Shown here: positions 33,538 through 41,834 of the stretch, one piece after another
Position numbering within the stretch: the stretch's first letter is position 1
Layout: each line of letters begins with the position of its first letter
Assembly: GCF_025061645.1 (NCBI RefSeq)
Contig: NZ_JANYMP010000001.1
Span: 633,591 to 697,590, forward strand
Reading direction: 5' to 3'
Origin: Umezawaea endophytica
GTDB lineage: Bacteria > Actinomycetota > Actinomycetes > Mycobacteriales > Pseudonocardiaceae
Length of the DNA stretch: 64,000 nucleotides
Made by a program: the position numbers and the translations under genes
The notes under the pieces: model-generated
The model's input: only the letters and a program-made list of their open reading frames with translations
Told to the model about the DNA's origin: nothing
Databases searched by the model: none

Positions 33538-35139
33538 TCACGGGGCGAGCAGCCGCATGCTGGTCGGCACGATGGTGTTCGTGGCGTCGTTGACGGCGAA
33601 CGTGGCGTTCTTGCCCCACCACAGGTTCGGGCTCATCGACAGCGGCGTGACGTCCGCGCTCCCGATCAGCGCCGCTTCGGCGGCGTTCCAGTCGGCACAG
33701 CCCTCGGTGCCGGTCTTCACCACCGCCTGCTCGGACAGCGACCGGTACCGGTCGTTGGCGATGGCGGCGAAGTTCTGCCCATTGGGCGGCGTGGTGCCGG
33801 AGAAGAACGGCGCGAGCGCGGCCGGGGTGGAGACGTTGATGATGATCAGCGCCGCTCCCCAGCTCACGGTTCCGCCGAGCAGGCCGCTCGCCACCTGGTC
33901 GGAGGGTCGCTGGTCCAGGGTCACCTCGACGCCGACCTCCTTCCACCGCGAGGCGATGTACTCGGCCGACGCGCTGGTCTGCGGCTGGTTGCTCAGGTGC
34001 AGCAGGCTCAACGTCAGCCTGGCGCCGCCCTTGGCGCGGACGCCGTCGGGGCCGACCGCCCACCCGGACCGGTCCAGCAGCGCCTTCGCCTGCCCCGTGT
34101 CGTGGGCGGGGGTGCTGCCGGTCATCACGTCGCCGGGGCAGATCCTCGGCACCGGCAGGAGCCCTGCCGCCGGTCCGCCGAGCCCGCCGCTGTTCACGGC
34201 GCTGAGCTGGCCGAGGTCCAGCGCCATCACCAGCGCGCGGCGCACGTCGACGTCGGCGCCGGGGTTCCCCGCGGCCTGGTTGAACACCAGCTCGTCGTTC
34301 AGGTTCGACGGGCCCGCGGAGAACAGCCCCGCGCCCTTGAGGCGCTTCTGCTCCGAACCCACCACGGACGCGGCGTTGAGCTGGCCGTTGAGCAGGAGGT
34401 TCGCCGTGGTGGTGGGGTCGGTGACCGTCTTGACGACGACCGTCTCCGGGATGCCCTCGACGTCGGTGCCGGGGTGGTCGGCCGGGCCCCAGGAGTACCC
34501 CTTGCGCAGGGTGAACGTGACGTGGTCGCCGGGCACGTTCTGCGACACCACGTACGCGCCCGACCCGCTGCTGCCCGACGTGAGCAGGTCGCGGTTCGCC
34601 AGCCCCGGCGCGCACACGAGCTGGAGCAGGCTGAGGTTCTGGATGAAGAAGGGCGCGGGCGAGGAACTGGTCACCGCCACGCTGCCCGCCGCCACGTCCC
34701 CGACCGCCGTGGTCCCGGCCTGCACGGCGAGCCCGGTGAACGGCGACCCGTTCTCCGGGTTGGCCACGTAGTTGATGTTGTCGGCGACCGTCTTCGCGTC
34801 CAGGGGGCTGCCGTCCGAACAGGTCACGCCCGGCCGCACCGTCAGCACCCACGCGCCCGAGCCCGGCTCGTTCCGCCACGCCGTCACCACGCCGGGCACC
34901 GGCTCGTTCTTCGAGTCGAGGCTCAGCGGGGTGTCGTAGGCCAGCGTGGACGCCACCGCGTTGGCGTTGGTGGCCGACTTGTGCGGGTCAAGGCTCCCGA
35001 GGTCGACCGGGACGGCCAGCGTCAGCGTCCCACCGCTCACCACCGCACGCTCGCCGGTTCCGCCTCCCCCCGCCGAGCAGGAAACCGTCGCCGCCGTGAC
35101 GGCGGCGATCCCCACCATCACTCGAAGTGTGCGCTTCAT
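33538..35139 (-). CDS. peptide ABC transporter substrate-binding lipoprotein (DppA/OppA-like)
   Basis: A 533-residue family-5 solute-binding protein. The N-terminus MKRTLRVMVGIAAVTAATVSC is a signal with a lipobox-like TVSC, so Cys 21 would be lipidated after cleavage. Family features include TLTLAVPVDLGSLDPHKS, the PGVVTAWRNEPGSGAW region, DVDVRRALVMALD and the C-terminal NLWWGKNA. ATG 35139 is preferred over ATG 35157 because AAGGG lies upstream and the signal sequence then starts properly. It presents peptides to the permeases encoded next. Confidence 0.92.
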   Translation of the reverse strand: MKRTLRVMVGIAAVTAATVSCSAGGGGTGERAVVSGGTLTLAVPVDLGSLDPHKSATNANAVASTLAYDTPLSLDSKNEPVPGVVTAWRNEPGSGAWVLTVRPGVTCSDGSPLDAKTVADNINYVANPENGSPFTGLAVQAGTTAVGDVAAGSVAVTSSSPAPFFIQNLSLLQLVCAPGLANRDLLTSGSSGSGAYVVSQNVPGDHVTFTLRKGYSWGPADHPGTDVEGIPETVVVKTVTDPTTTANLLLNGQLNAASVVGSEQKRLKGAGLFSAGPSNLNDELVFNQAAGNPGADVDVRRALVMALDLGQLSAVNSGGLGGPAAGLLPVPRICPGDVMTGSTPAHDTGQAKALLDRSGWAVGPDGVRAKGGARLTLSLLHLSNQPQTSASAEYIASRWKEVGVEVTLDQRPSDQVASGLLGGTVSWGAALIIINVSTPAALAPFFSGTTPPNGQNFAAIANDRYRSLSEQAVVKTGTEGCADWNAAEAALIGSADVTPLSMSPNLWWGKNATFAVNDATNTIVPTSMRLLAP

Positions 35140-35488
35140 GGGCTGAATACCCTTCATCAGCGGACCAGTGGCATCCGTCGTCGGTCCGCGGGAAACGTCC
35201 ACCGCAGTCTCGGCGGCCCACCGCCGCGAAAGCTTTGTGGAATCGGCCAAAGCGCCCCGCCCCGGTTGGTGGCCCTCGTCAGACCGCACGCGCGCCAAGT
35301 ACTCCGGTCCACTGTGGATGGCGGCCCCGACCTGCGGCTCGTCGTGGTGGCTGGTGGCCTCCGCACAACGCGTCCGCGCGACTTTGAAGTCGACCCCAAC
35401 GCACCGCGACGTTCTCGTCGGTAATTTTCGGCGGTGGGCGAGCAGTGTGCCGCCACCTTTCCGTGCAACCGATCGAGGGATTTCTCCG
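35140..35488. promoter_or_regulatory. 349-base divergent intergenic region of peptide importer and peptidase
   Basis: No gene is supported here. It must hold the promoters for the importer (leftward) and the peptidase (rightward). Seen inside are AAAGCTTT near 35230, one TCCACTGTGGA palindrome (35308-35318), and TAATTT (35422-35427), a possible -10 for the peptidase with a leader of about 55 bases. It is visibly less GC-rich near 35380-35430. No clear operator was identified. Confidence 0.5.
35308..35318. repeat. TCCACTGTGGA palindrome, copy 4
   Basis: In the noncoding divergent region between the peptide importer and the S33 peptidase. Confidence 0.7.
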
Positions 35489-36973
35489 ATGAGCAAACGA
35501 TCCTTGGCCGCGGTCGTCGCCGCCGTCCTGCTGGTGGCGGGCTGCGGTGAGGACGACGAGTCGTCGGCGCCGCCCACCACGACCCCGGTCGCCCCGGCCC
35601 GGCTGTCCCCGTGCGAGGTCCCGGAGATCCCCACCGCGCAGTGCGGCAGCGTCACGGTCCCGCTGGACCGGGCCAACCCCGAGGCGGGCACGACCACGGT
35701 GGGCTTCACGCTGGTCCCGCGCACCGATCAGGCCCAGCCGTCGCTGGGCACCGTCGTCACCAACCCCGGTGGGCCGGGCACCGGCGCGGTCGACGCCGTC
35801 GGCCACGTCTACGCCGACGGCCTGAAGCCGATCCTGGACCGGCGCGACCTGCTGCTCGTCGACCCGCGCGGGGTCGGCCGGTCCAGCCCGATCCACTGTC
35901 CCGCCCTGGAGGGCCCGGAGATGGTCTTCGCGTCGGCGGACGGGCAGCGCGCCGCCATCGGCGAGTGCGGGAAGCAGTTGGGGGACAAGGCCCGGTACTA
36001 CGGCACGGCGGCCGTCGCCGACGACTTCGACGACGTGCGCGCCGCGCTGGGCCTCGACCGCCTGGACCTGCTCGGCGACTCCTACGGCACGTACCTGATG
36101 GCCACCTACGTCGCGCGGCACCCCGAGCACGTCCGCTCCGTCGTGCTGTCGGGCGCCTACCCGGTGCACACCGACGACAACGTCGCGGGCGGTGTCGCCA
36201 TCGCCGCGCTCCGGCGCGCAGTGGGCCTGGTGTGCGAGCGGACGACCTCGTGCTCCGGCGACGCGGTCCTGGGCGACCTCGACGCGCTGGCGGCGAGGCT
36301 GCGCGCCACCCCGGTGCCGACGGACCTCCAGTACGAGGGGAAGACCTACCCGATCGTCCTCGACGAGCGGATGCTCGCCGGGACCGTCGGCAAGCTCTAC
36401 GCGGGCTCGGCGGACGTCGACAAGAAGCTGGAGCTGGCCAGGGCACTGGCCGCCGCCAGGACCGGCGACCTCGCCCCGGTGCAGGACGTGGTCCGCGCGC
36501 ACCTCGTGGAACTCGCGAGCATCTTCGCCCTGGGCCCCTCGGTCGTCTCGCACGCGCTGCTGTGGGCCACCACCTGCCACGACTACCCGCAGGACTTCGA
36601 CTACTCCGACGGCGCCGCCGACCGCGAGCGCGACTTCGACGACTCGGTGAAGCGCCTGAAGACCGAGGACTACGCCCCCTTCTCCCCCACCGCCTGGCTC
36701 TCCAGGGACTTCTACGACGTCGGCGCCTGCCTCGACTGGCCGAACGACCCGACCGCGGGCGCTCCCTTCCCCAAGGGCACGAAGCTCGCCGACGTCCCCG
36801 CGCTGGTGCTCGCGGGCGACCTGGACGCCAACACCTCGACCACGTCCGGGAAGCAGGCGGCGGCCCAGTTCCCGAACGCCCGGTTCGTCGAGGTGAAGGA
36901 CGCGGGCCACACGCCCACGTCCACCCCCGAGGGTGCGAAGCTGGTCATGGAGTTCATCTCCGCGGACCGCTGA
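35489..36973 (+). CDS. secreted S33-family peptidase lipoprotein (tripeptidyl aminopeptidase-like)
   Basis: A 494-residue alpha/beta-hydrolase with a lipoprotein signal ending in LLVAGC (Cys 20). The nucleophile is Ser 198 in GDSYG, the acid is Asp 446 in GDLDANTS, and the base is His 474 in DAGHTP. The TVVTNPGGPGTGAVD oxyanion segment is typical of actinomycete tripeptidyl aminopeptidases. GAGGGA lies eight bases before the ATG. Divergence from the peptide importer suggests that it trims peptides outside the cell, which are then imported. Confidence 0.88.
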   Translation: MSKRSLAAVVAAVLLVAGCGEDDESSAPPTTTPVAPARLSPCEVPEIPTAQCGSVTVPLDRANPEAGTTTVGFTLVPRTDQAQPSLGTVVTNPGGPGTGAVDAVGHVYADGLKPILDRRDLLLVDPRGVGRSSPIHCPALEGPEMVFASADGQRAAIGECGKQLGDKARYYGTAAVADDFDDVRAALGLDRLDLLGDSYGTYLMATYVARHPEHVRSVVLSGAYPVHTDDNVAGGVAIAALRRAVGLVCERTTSCSGDAVLGDLDALAARLRATPVPTDLQYEGKTYPIVLDERMLAGTVGKLYAGSADVDKKLELARALAAARTGDLAPVQDVVRAHLVELASIFALGPSVVSHALLWATTCHDYPQDFDYSDGAADRERDFDDSVKRLKTEDYAPFSPTAWLSRDFYDVGACLDWPNDPTAGAPFPKGTKLADVPALVLAGDLDANTSTTSGKQAAAQFPNARFVEVKDAGHTPTSTPEGAKLVMEFISADR

Positions 36974-37001
36974 CACCGGGGAGCCGTCCGGTCACGGCGT
37001 T

Positions 37002-37020
37002 CCGGCCCAGCGCGGGCCGG
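37002..37020 (+). terminator. weak hairpin after the S33 peptidase
   Basis: CCGGCCC and GGGCCGG form a 7-bp stem with a 5-base loop, 29 bases past the peptidase stop. It is the only symmetric element in this gap and is a plausible but weak terminator. Confidence 0.4.
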
Positions 37021-37131
37021 ACCCATCCTCACCGCGCACCGGCCACCCCGGCTGGTTGCGCGATCGGCCACCCATCCCGCCGACTTCTTGCGTTTTCCGG
37101 GATTGGTGATGCCAGGGCGGCAAGACCGACC

Positions 37132-37137
37132 TACCGT
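37132..37137 (+). promoter_or_regulatory. -10 element TACCGT, leaderless promoter of the His-rich methyltransferase
   Basis: TACCGT matches TAnnnT and ends seven bases before ATG 37145. No good -35 or ribosome-binding site is visible, which fits a leaderless transcript. Confidence 0.45.
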
Positions 37138-37144
37138 CGTCCCC

Positions 37145-37984
37145 ATGGCCCACACCCCGCACACCCACCACCACTCGCACACCACCAGCCAGGCGGAGAT
37201 CCTCGACCTCGACGCGGAGGTGCTCGCCGAGCACCTCGCGGCCATCACGGCCTGGCTGCCCGTCAAGGAGGACCCGCGCCAGGTCCTGGACCTGGGGTGC
37301 GGCACCGGAGCGGGGACCTTCGCCCTGCTGGCCCGCTTCCCCGACGCCGAGGTGACCGCCGTCGACGCGTCGGCGGACCACCTCCACCGCCTCCAGGCGA
37401 AGGCCGAGGCGCTCGGGGTGGCCGACCGGGTGCGCGTGGTGCTCGCCGACCTCGACGCGGACTGGCCCGACCTGGGCCGGCCAGACCTGGTGTGGGCGTC
37501 GGCGTCGATGCACCACGTGGCCGACCCCGACCGGGCACTGCGCGCCGTCCACGACCTGCTGGCGCCCGGCGGCCTGTTCGCCGTCGTCGAACTGGCGGGC
37601 TTCCCGCGCTTCCTGCCCGCCGACGCCCCGGAGGAGCGGCCCGGCCTGGAGAACCGCTGCCACGCCGCGCTCGCGCACGACCACGCCGACCGCGTCCCGC
37701 ACCGCGGCGCCGACTGGGGCCCCAAGCTGACGGCCGCCGGGTTCACCGTCGAGGGCGAGCGCACGATCACCGCGAACGTCGAGGGCGCGGGGAACGAGGC
37801 CGTCGGCCGGTACGCGCTCACCAGCCTGGGGCTCATCCGCGGCAAGGCCGCCCCCGCCCTGAACACCGCCGACCTCGACGCCCTGGACCGGCTGCTCGAC
37901 ACCGACGGTCCCGCCAGCATCCTGCGCCGGCCGGACCTGGCGGTGCGCACCGAGCGCACGACGTGGGCCGCGCGCCGCGCCTGA
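37145..37984 (+). CDS. class I SAM-dependent methyltransferase with histidine-rich N-terminus
   Basis: A 279-residue methyltransferase. Motif I is VLDLGCGTGAGTFALLARFP (about residues 42-60), then VTAVDASADHL and the WASASMHHVADPDRAL post-motif. The first 15 residues, MAHTPHTHHHSHTTS, contain six His and could bind a metal or be a natural processing tail. No ribosome site precedes the ATG. Substrate unknown; it lies alone between the peptidase and a convergent hydrolase. Confidence 0.85.
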   Translation: MAHTPHTHHHSHTTSQAEILDLDAEVLAEHLAAITAWLPVKEDPRQVLDLGCGTGAGTFALLARFPDAEVTAVDASADHLHRLQAKAEALGVADRVRVVLADLDADWPDLGRPDLVWASASMHHVADPDRALRAVHDLLAPGGLFAVVELAGFPRFLPADAPEERPGLENRCHAALAHDHADRVPHRGADWGPKLTAAGFTVEGERTITANVEGAGNEAVGRYALTSLGLIRGKAAPALNTADLDALDRLLDTDGPASILRRPDLAVRTERTTWAARRA

Positions 37985-37993
37985 CCCCGTCAC

Positions 37994-38025
37994 GCGGAAG
38001 GGGGACGACACCGTCCCCCTTCCGC
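37994..38025. terminator. bidirectional terminator between convergent genes
   Basis: Exact 14-bp arms (37994-38007 and 38012-38025) enclose a 4-base loop (ACAC). It lies in the 45-base gap between two convergent genes and can serve both strands. Confidence 0.85.
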
Positions 38026-38029
38026 CTGC

Positions 38030-40042
38030 TCAGCCGACGGTCACCGGGGCCGCCAGCGGAGGCCCGCCCGCGATACGTCCACTGTGGAACCGGGACGAGG
38101 AACCCAGCGCCACCAGGGCGAGGTTCGCCGCCGCGGCCGCTCCGACGATGGCGGTGAACGGGGCCACGAGGCCGTCGGCCGCGCCGGAACCCAGCACCGC
38201 GCCGACGAACGCGGCGCCGATCACCGCGGCCAGGAACGTCCTGCGGGCCCGGCGCGGCAGGTCGCGGGGAGCCCACGCCAGGTAGGCCCCGACGCCGATC
38301 ATCAGGCTCACGCCGGGCGCGATGACCGTCGTGCTGGCGATGAAGTCGTCCGGGTTGACCGTCCACACCAGCAGGACGTCCAGGAACCACCCGCCGAGCC
38401 CGAGCGGGACCACCGTCAGCACCCGGAGCCAGACGCCCGCGCGCGGGCTGAAACCGCCGCGCACGTGCCGCCTGCGGGCCATCGCGCCGAGGAGCAGCAG
38501 GGCCAGGACCGTGACGGTGACGGTGATCCCGACGAGCAGCTTGGCGATCGTGGACATGCTCATCGGCACGTCGCCGAAGCCGACCGGCCGCGCGTCGAAC
38601 CGGGAATCGTCCACCTCGCCGGTGTCGTAGAACGTCGTCAGCAGGTGCTCGCTCGCCTCGGGGCGGTGCTCCCAGAAGTCGCTGGTGTGGCCCAGCCCCG
38701 GCAGGACCACCTGCTTGCCGCGGGACAGCGTGGGCAGGAGTTCGTCGGTGGCGAGTTGGGACGGGGTGGAGAAGTCGACCGAGCCGCTGACGAGGAGGGT
38801 CTCGACGTCGCTCGGCCGCAGCTCCCGGTACTCGGCGTTGTCGGGGCTGTCCGGCCACACCGTGGAGAAGCCCGACTTCCCGGTCCAGAGGAAGTCGGAG
38901 GAGGCGTTGCCCAGCACCGAACCGGGATCACCGCCGCCCTCGTAGTAGCGCCGGGCCGCCGGGGCGTCGATCATGGCGAACGAGGCGAACTCGCCCCAGA
39001 CGATCGAACTGGGCAGCATGACGTCGCCGAGGACCGACATCGCCCACAGCGCGCCGGTGTCCCCGCTGAGGTAGGCGTCGACGAGGGTCGGCGCGTTGTT
39101 CGGCGCCGAGCCCGCGCCGTTGTGGTGCATGCCGTACTGGCTCAGGATTCGGACGTTCGTGTCCTTGACGCGGAACGGGCCCCAGCGTTCGGGGATGGTC
39201 GTGGCGACGTCCCGGATCGAGGCGGCGAGGTCGGGCGTCCGCGCGGCGCAGTCGGCGTCGGCGCGGCACAGCTCGGCGTACTGGGCGAACTGCGAGTCGG
39301 TGATGCGCGGGTCCCAGACGAAGTGGCCGGGAGGGTTGACCGACACCATCGCGGACCGGTGCAGCGCCTCGGGGTGCCGCCAGGAGTAGACCATGGCGGT
39401 CCGCGTCCCGGCGCTGGAGCTGAGCAGGTTGATCTTCGAGTAGCCCAGCGCGGTGCGGGCCGCCTCCAGGTCCTCGACGCGCTGGACGACCGAGTAGCCG
39501 GTGAGGTCGACGCCCTCGCGGGTCAGCCGGGTCGCGCACAGCTCGAACGCGCGGGTGGTGGCGGGCAGGTCCTTCGCGCCCGCGAGTTCGTCCGAGGCGT
39601 GCATCGCGCCCTCGAACTCGGGGCAGTCCAGCCTGCGCGACCCGTCGATGCCGCGGTAGCCGACCAGGACGACGTCGTGGTCGGCGTTGAGCCTGCTCGC
39701 CTGCGGGAACGCCATGTTGGTCCCGCCGGGACCGCCCGCGAGCCGGAAGACCGGTGCGCCGGGGTTCGGGGAGCTGGCGCGCACCCGCACCACGGGCAGC
39801 GCGATCAGGTCGGACGACGGGTCGCGCCTGCTCTCCGAGACCACGAGCGTGCCGCAGTCGGCCGCGACGGGACCGGCCTCGGTGTCGAAGTCGCACTGCT
39901 CCAGTGCGAGCGACCCCGCCCCCGCCCCGTCTGGCACCGCGAGGGTGGGGTCCGGCCGGGCGGTCAGGTAGACGAGGGAGAGGAGCACGCCCCCGGTGAT
40001 CGCGAGTGCGACGACGCGGGGGCCGGGCTTGGTCAGTGCCAT
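38030..40042 (-). CDS. alpha/beta hydrolase with C-terminal membrane domain
   Basis: A 670-residue protein. A membrane anchor (VVALAITGGVLLSLVYL, about 10-26) is followed by an S33-like hydrolase domain with FRLAGGPGGTNMAF as oxyanion segment and a nucleophile elbow LSSSAGT (Ser 210), in which the first Gly of GxSxG is Ser. The likely catalytic His is in LPGLGHTSDF. From about residue 500 there are five or so hydrophobic segments. The hydrolase part would face outside. ATG 40042 has TACTGT six bases upstream, suggesting a leaderless mRNA. Function unknown; it could be a peptidase or esterase. Confidence 0.8.
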   Translation of the reverse strand: MALTKPGPRVVALAITGGVLLSLVYLTARPDPTLAVPDGAGAGSLALEQCDFDTEAGPVAADCGTLVVSESRRDPSSDLIALPVVRVRASSPNPGAPVFRLAGGPGGTNMAFPQASRLNADHDVVLVGYRGIDGSRRLDCPEFEGAMHASDELAGAKDLPATTRAFELCATRLTREGVDLTGYSVVQRVEDLEAARTALGYSKINLLSSSAGTRTAMVYSWRHPEALHRSAMVSVNPPGHFVWDPRITDSQFAQYAELCRADADCAARTPDLAASIRDVATTIPERWGPFRVKDTNVRILSQYGMHHNGAGSAPNNAPTLVDAYLSGDTGALWAMSVLGDVMLPSSIVWGEFASFAMIDAPAARRYYEGGGDPGSVLGNASSDFLWTGKSGFSTVWPDSPDNAEYRELRPSDVETLLVSGSVDFSTPSQLATDELLPTLSRGKQVVLPGLGHTSDFWEHRPEASEHLLTTFYDTGEVDDSRFDARPVGFGDVPMSMSTIAKLLVGITVTVTVLALLLLGAMARRRHVRGGFSPRAGVWLRVLTVVPLGLGGWFLDVLLVWTVNPDDFIASTTVIAPGVSLMIGVGAYLAWAPRDLPRRARRTFLAAVIGAAFVGAVLGSGAADGLVAPFTAIVGAAAAANLALVALGSSSRFHSGRIAGGPPLAAPVTVG
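38078..38088. repeat. TCCACTGTGGA palindrome, copy 5
   Basis: At the 3' end of the membrane hydrolase gene, read in a different frame (FHSGR) on the - strand. Confidence 0.7.
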
Positions 40043-40048
40043 GCCGGA

Positions 40049-40054
40049 ACAGTA
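40049..40054 (-). promoter_or_regulatory. -10 element TACTGT for the membrane hydrolase
   Basis: On the - strand TACTGT ends six bases before ATG 40042, in the same arrangement seen at several other genes of this window. Confidence 0.45.
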
Positions 40055-40121
40055 GAAACCCGGAGGGCCCCGATCTTCCCTCCGCGGATCGACCACTCCT
40101 CCCCCTCCGGGGTGATGCGGG

Positions 40122-41012
40122 TCAGGCGGTGGCCATGATCCGCAGCCGGGGATCGCCCACCGTCGTGAGCATGTCGGTGTGCTCGGGCCGCCACCCCAGC
40201 TCCCCGCGGGCCCGCGGCGCGCGGATGCGGCTGGACGCGGAGAGGATCAGCGCGTCGAACTCCCCCCACACGGTGACGGCCTCGTCCGGCGAGAGGCCGC
40301 GCGTCGGGCGGCCCAGGTCCTCGGCTACCGCCTGGGCGATCCACCAACCCGGCGTCTCACCGGCGACCGCGTGGTAGAGCGCTCCCGGTGACCCATTGGT
40401 GAGCGCGAGCGAGACGAGCGCCGCCACGTCGTCGACGTGCACGTTGGAGTAGGTGTTGAGGCCTTCCCCGACGTAGCAGGCGGCGCCCGTCACGGCGACC
40501 GAGCGGTAGACCTTCGACACGTGGCCGTGGTCGCCCGGCCCCCAGACCAGCCCCGGCCGGACGACCATCGCCCGGACCCGGTCGGCCGCGGCCCGCACCG
40601 CCTCCTCGACGGCGAGTCGGCGGGCGGCCAGCGGCTCGACGGTGAACGGGTCGTCCTCGGCGAAGCTGTCCTCGCTCCACCCGCCCGCCGTGCGCTGGAG
40701 GAGGACGCCGCTGCCGGACGTGAACAGGAACGTCCTCCCGGCGAGCGGGGCGAGCAGCTCCGCGACGACGTGCTCCTCGTGCGCCGCCGCCAACTGGGCG
40801 GCGAACACCACCGCGTCGGACCGCGCGGCCACCGCGACGACCTCGGCCAGTCCCCCGTCCAGGTCACCCGGCAGCGGGATGACGCCCGCCGCCAGGCTCC
40901 GGGCCGAGTCGGCGGAGCGGGCCAGGCCGGTGACGCGGTGGCCGTTCCCGGCGAGGTGGCGCGCGATCCCCCCGCCGACGAAGCCGGTGGCGCCGACGAC
41001 GAGGACGTTCAC
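40122..41012 (-). CDS. NAD-dependent epimerase/dehydratase family protein
   Basis: A 296-residue extended SDR. It begins VLVVGATGFVGGGIARHLAGNGH, the GxxGxxG NAD(P) motif, and has a VRPGLVWGPGDHGHVSKVYRS segment plus YSNVHVDDVAALV. The canonical YxxxK is not obvious, so it may be an atypical, non-catalytic or NmrA-like member. GTG 41012 overlaps the stop of the SDR gene (GTGA); the two form an operon under the divergent TetR regulator. Confidence 0.82.
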   Translation of the reverse strand: MNVLVVGATGFVGGGIARHLAGNGHRVTGLARSADSARSLAAGVIPLPGDLDGGLAEVVAVAARSDAVVFAAQLAAAHEEHVVAELLAPLAGRTFLFTSGSGVLLQRTAGGWSEDSFAEDDPFTVEPLAARRLAVEEAVRAAADRVRAMVVRPGLVWGPGDHGHVSKVYRSVAVTGAACYVGEGLNTYSNVHVDDVAALVSLALTNGSPGALYHAVAGETPGWWIAQAVAEDLGRPTRGLSPDEAVTVWGEFDALILSASSRIRAPRARGELGWRPEHTDMLTTVGDPRLRIMATA

Positions 41013-41746
41013 GAGGGCAGCGAGCTGGGTTCGCCGCCGTTGGCCACGACGACGGTGCCGTTGATGTAGCTGCTGCCCGCGTCGACGAGGAACCGGACGA
41101 CGGCGGCGATCTCCTCCGGCTCCCCGATCCGGTCGCGGAGGTTGGCCCGGCCCAGCGCGTCGACGTGCTCGCCGAGCATCGCGGTGGTGCCCGCGGTGCG
41201 GACCGGGCCGGGTGAGACACCGTTGACCCGGACACCGCTTGCCCCGAACTCGGTGGCCCACGAGCGGGTCAGCAGTTCGATGGCCGCCTTGGAGGCGCCG
41301 TACGCGCCACCGATGGGCGCCGGGGACGTCGCCGCGGTCGAGGTGATGTTGACGACCGTCCCGTGCCCCCGGCCCGCCATCGCCGGGACGAGCGCGCCGA
41401 CCAGCAGGAACGGCGCGCGGGTGTTGAGGGCGAACTGCCGGTCGAAGCTGTCGGCGGTGGTGTCCGGCGTGTTGGTGAACGCGTAGACCCCCGCGTTGTT
41501 GACCAGGATGTCGACGTCGCCCGCCTCCGCGGCGAGTGCCAGCACCTCGTCGGGGTTCGTGAGGTCGGCGGTGACGAAGCGGGCGGTACCGCCCTTCGCG
41601 CCGATCTCCTCGACGAGCCGGGCACCCCGCTCCGGGTCGCGGCCGTGGGCGATCACGTCGATGCCGCCCGCGGCCAGTTCGATCGCAACGGCGCGGCCGA
41701 TGCCCGCGGTGGCTCCGGTGACGAGGGCGGTTCGGGTGGTGGTCAT
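41009..41746 (-). CDS. classical short-chain dehydrogenase/reductase
   Basis: A 245-residue classical SDR. TGATAGIGRA binds the cofactor, NNAG is in LVNNAGVYAF, the catalytic Ser is in NITSTAA, and YxxxK is YGASK. The C-terminal SPGPVRTAGT and FLVDAGSSYINGTVVVANGG are typical of FabG-like enzymes. GAGG precedes the ATG by seven bases. TetR-paired SDRs usually detoxify or metabolise the inducing carbonyl or alcohol compound; that role is inferred here. Confidence 0.92.
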   Translation of the reverse strand: MTTTRTALVTGATAGIGRAVAIELAAGGIDVIAHGRDPERGARLVEEIGAKGGTARFVTADLTNPDEVLALAAEAGDVDILVNNAGVYAFTNTPDTTADSFDRQFALNTRAPFLLVGALVPAMAGRGHGTVVNITSTAATSPAPIGGAYGASKAAIELLTRSWATEFGASGVRVNGVSPGPVRTAGTTAMLGEHVDALGRANLRDRIGEPEEIAAVVRFLVDAGSSYINGTVVVANGGEPSSLPS

Positions 41747-41760
41747 GGGACGACCTCACT

Positions 41761-41815
41761 TTCTGGGTTGTTCTGTCCAGAACCGTAGGGACGAATTCTG
41801 GATTGCGCAACCCAG
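41761..41815. promoter_or_regulatory. paired operator between SDR operon and TetR gene
   Basis: Two inverted copies of the pattern CTGGGTTG-n5-TCCAGAA face each other: CTGGGTTG at 41763-41770 with CCAGAA at 41777-41782, and TTCTGG at 41796-41801 with CAACCCAG at 41808-41815. The element fills most of the divergent gap and touches the -10 of the TetR gene, as expected for an autoregulated TetR operator. Confidence 0.65.
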
Positions 41816-41822
41816 TCCGAGG

Positions 41823-41828
41823 TAGGCT
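41823..41828 (+). promoter_or_regulatory. -10 element TAGGCT of the TetR gene
   Basis: TAGGCT matches TAnnnT. It directly touches GTG 41829 and lies six bases before GTG 41835, which favours the second GTG as a leaderless start. Confidence 0.5.
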
Positions 41829-41834
41829 GTGACC

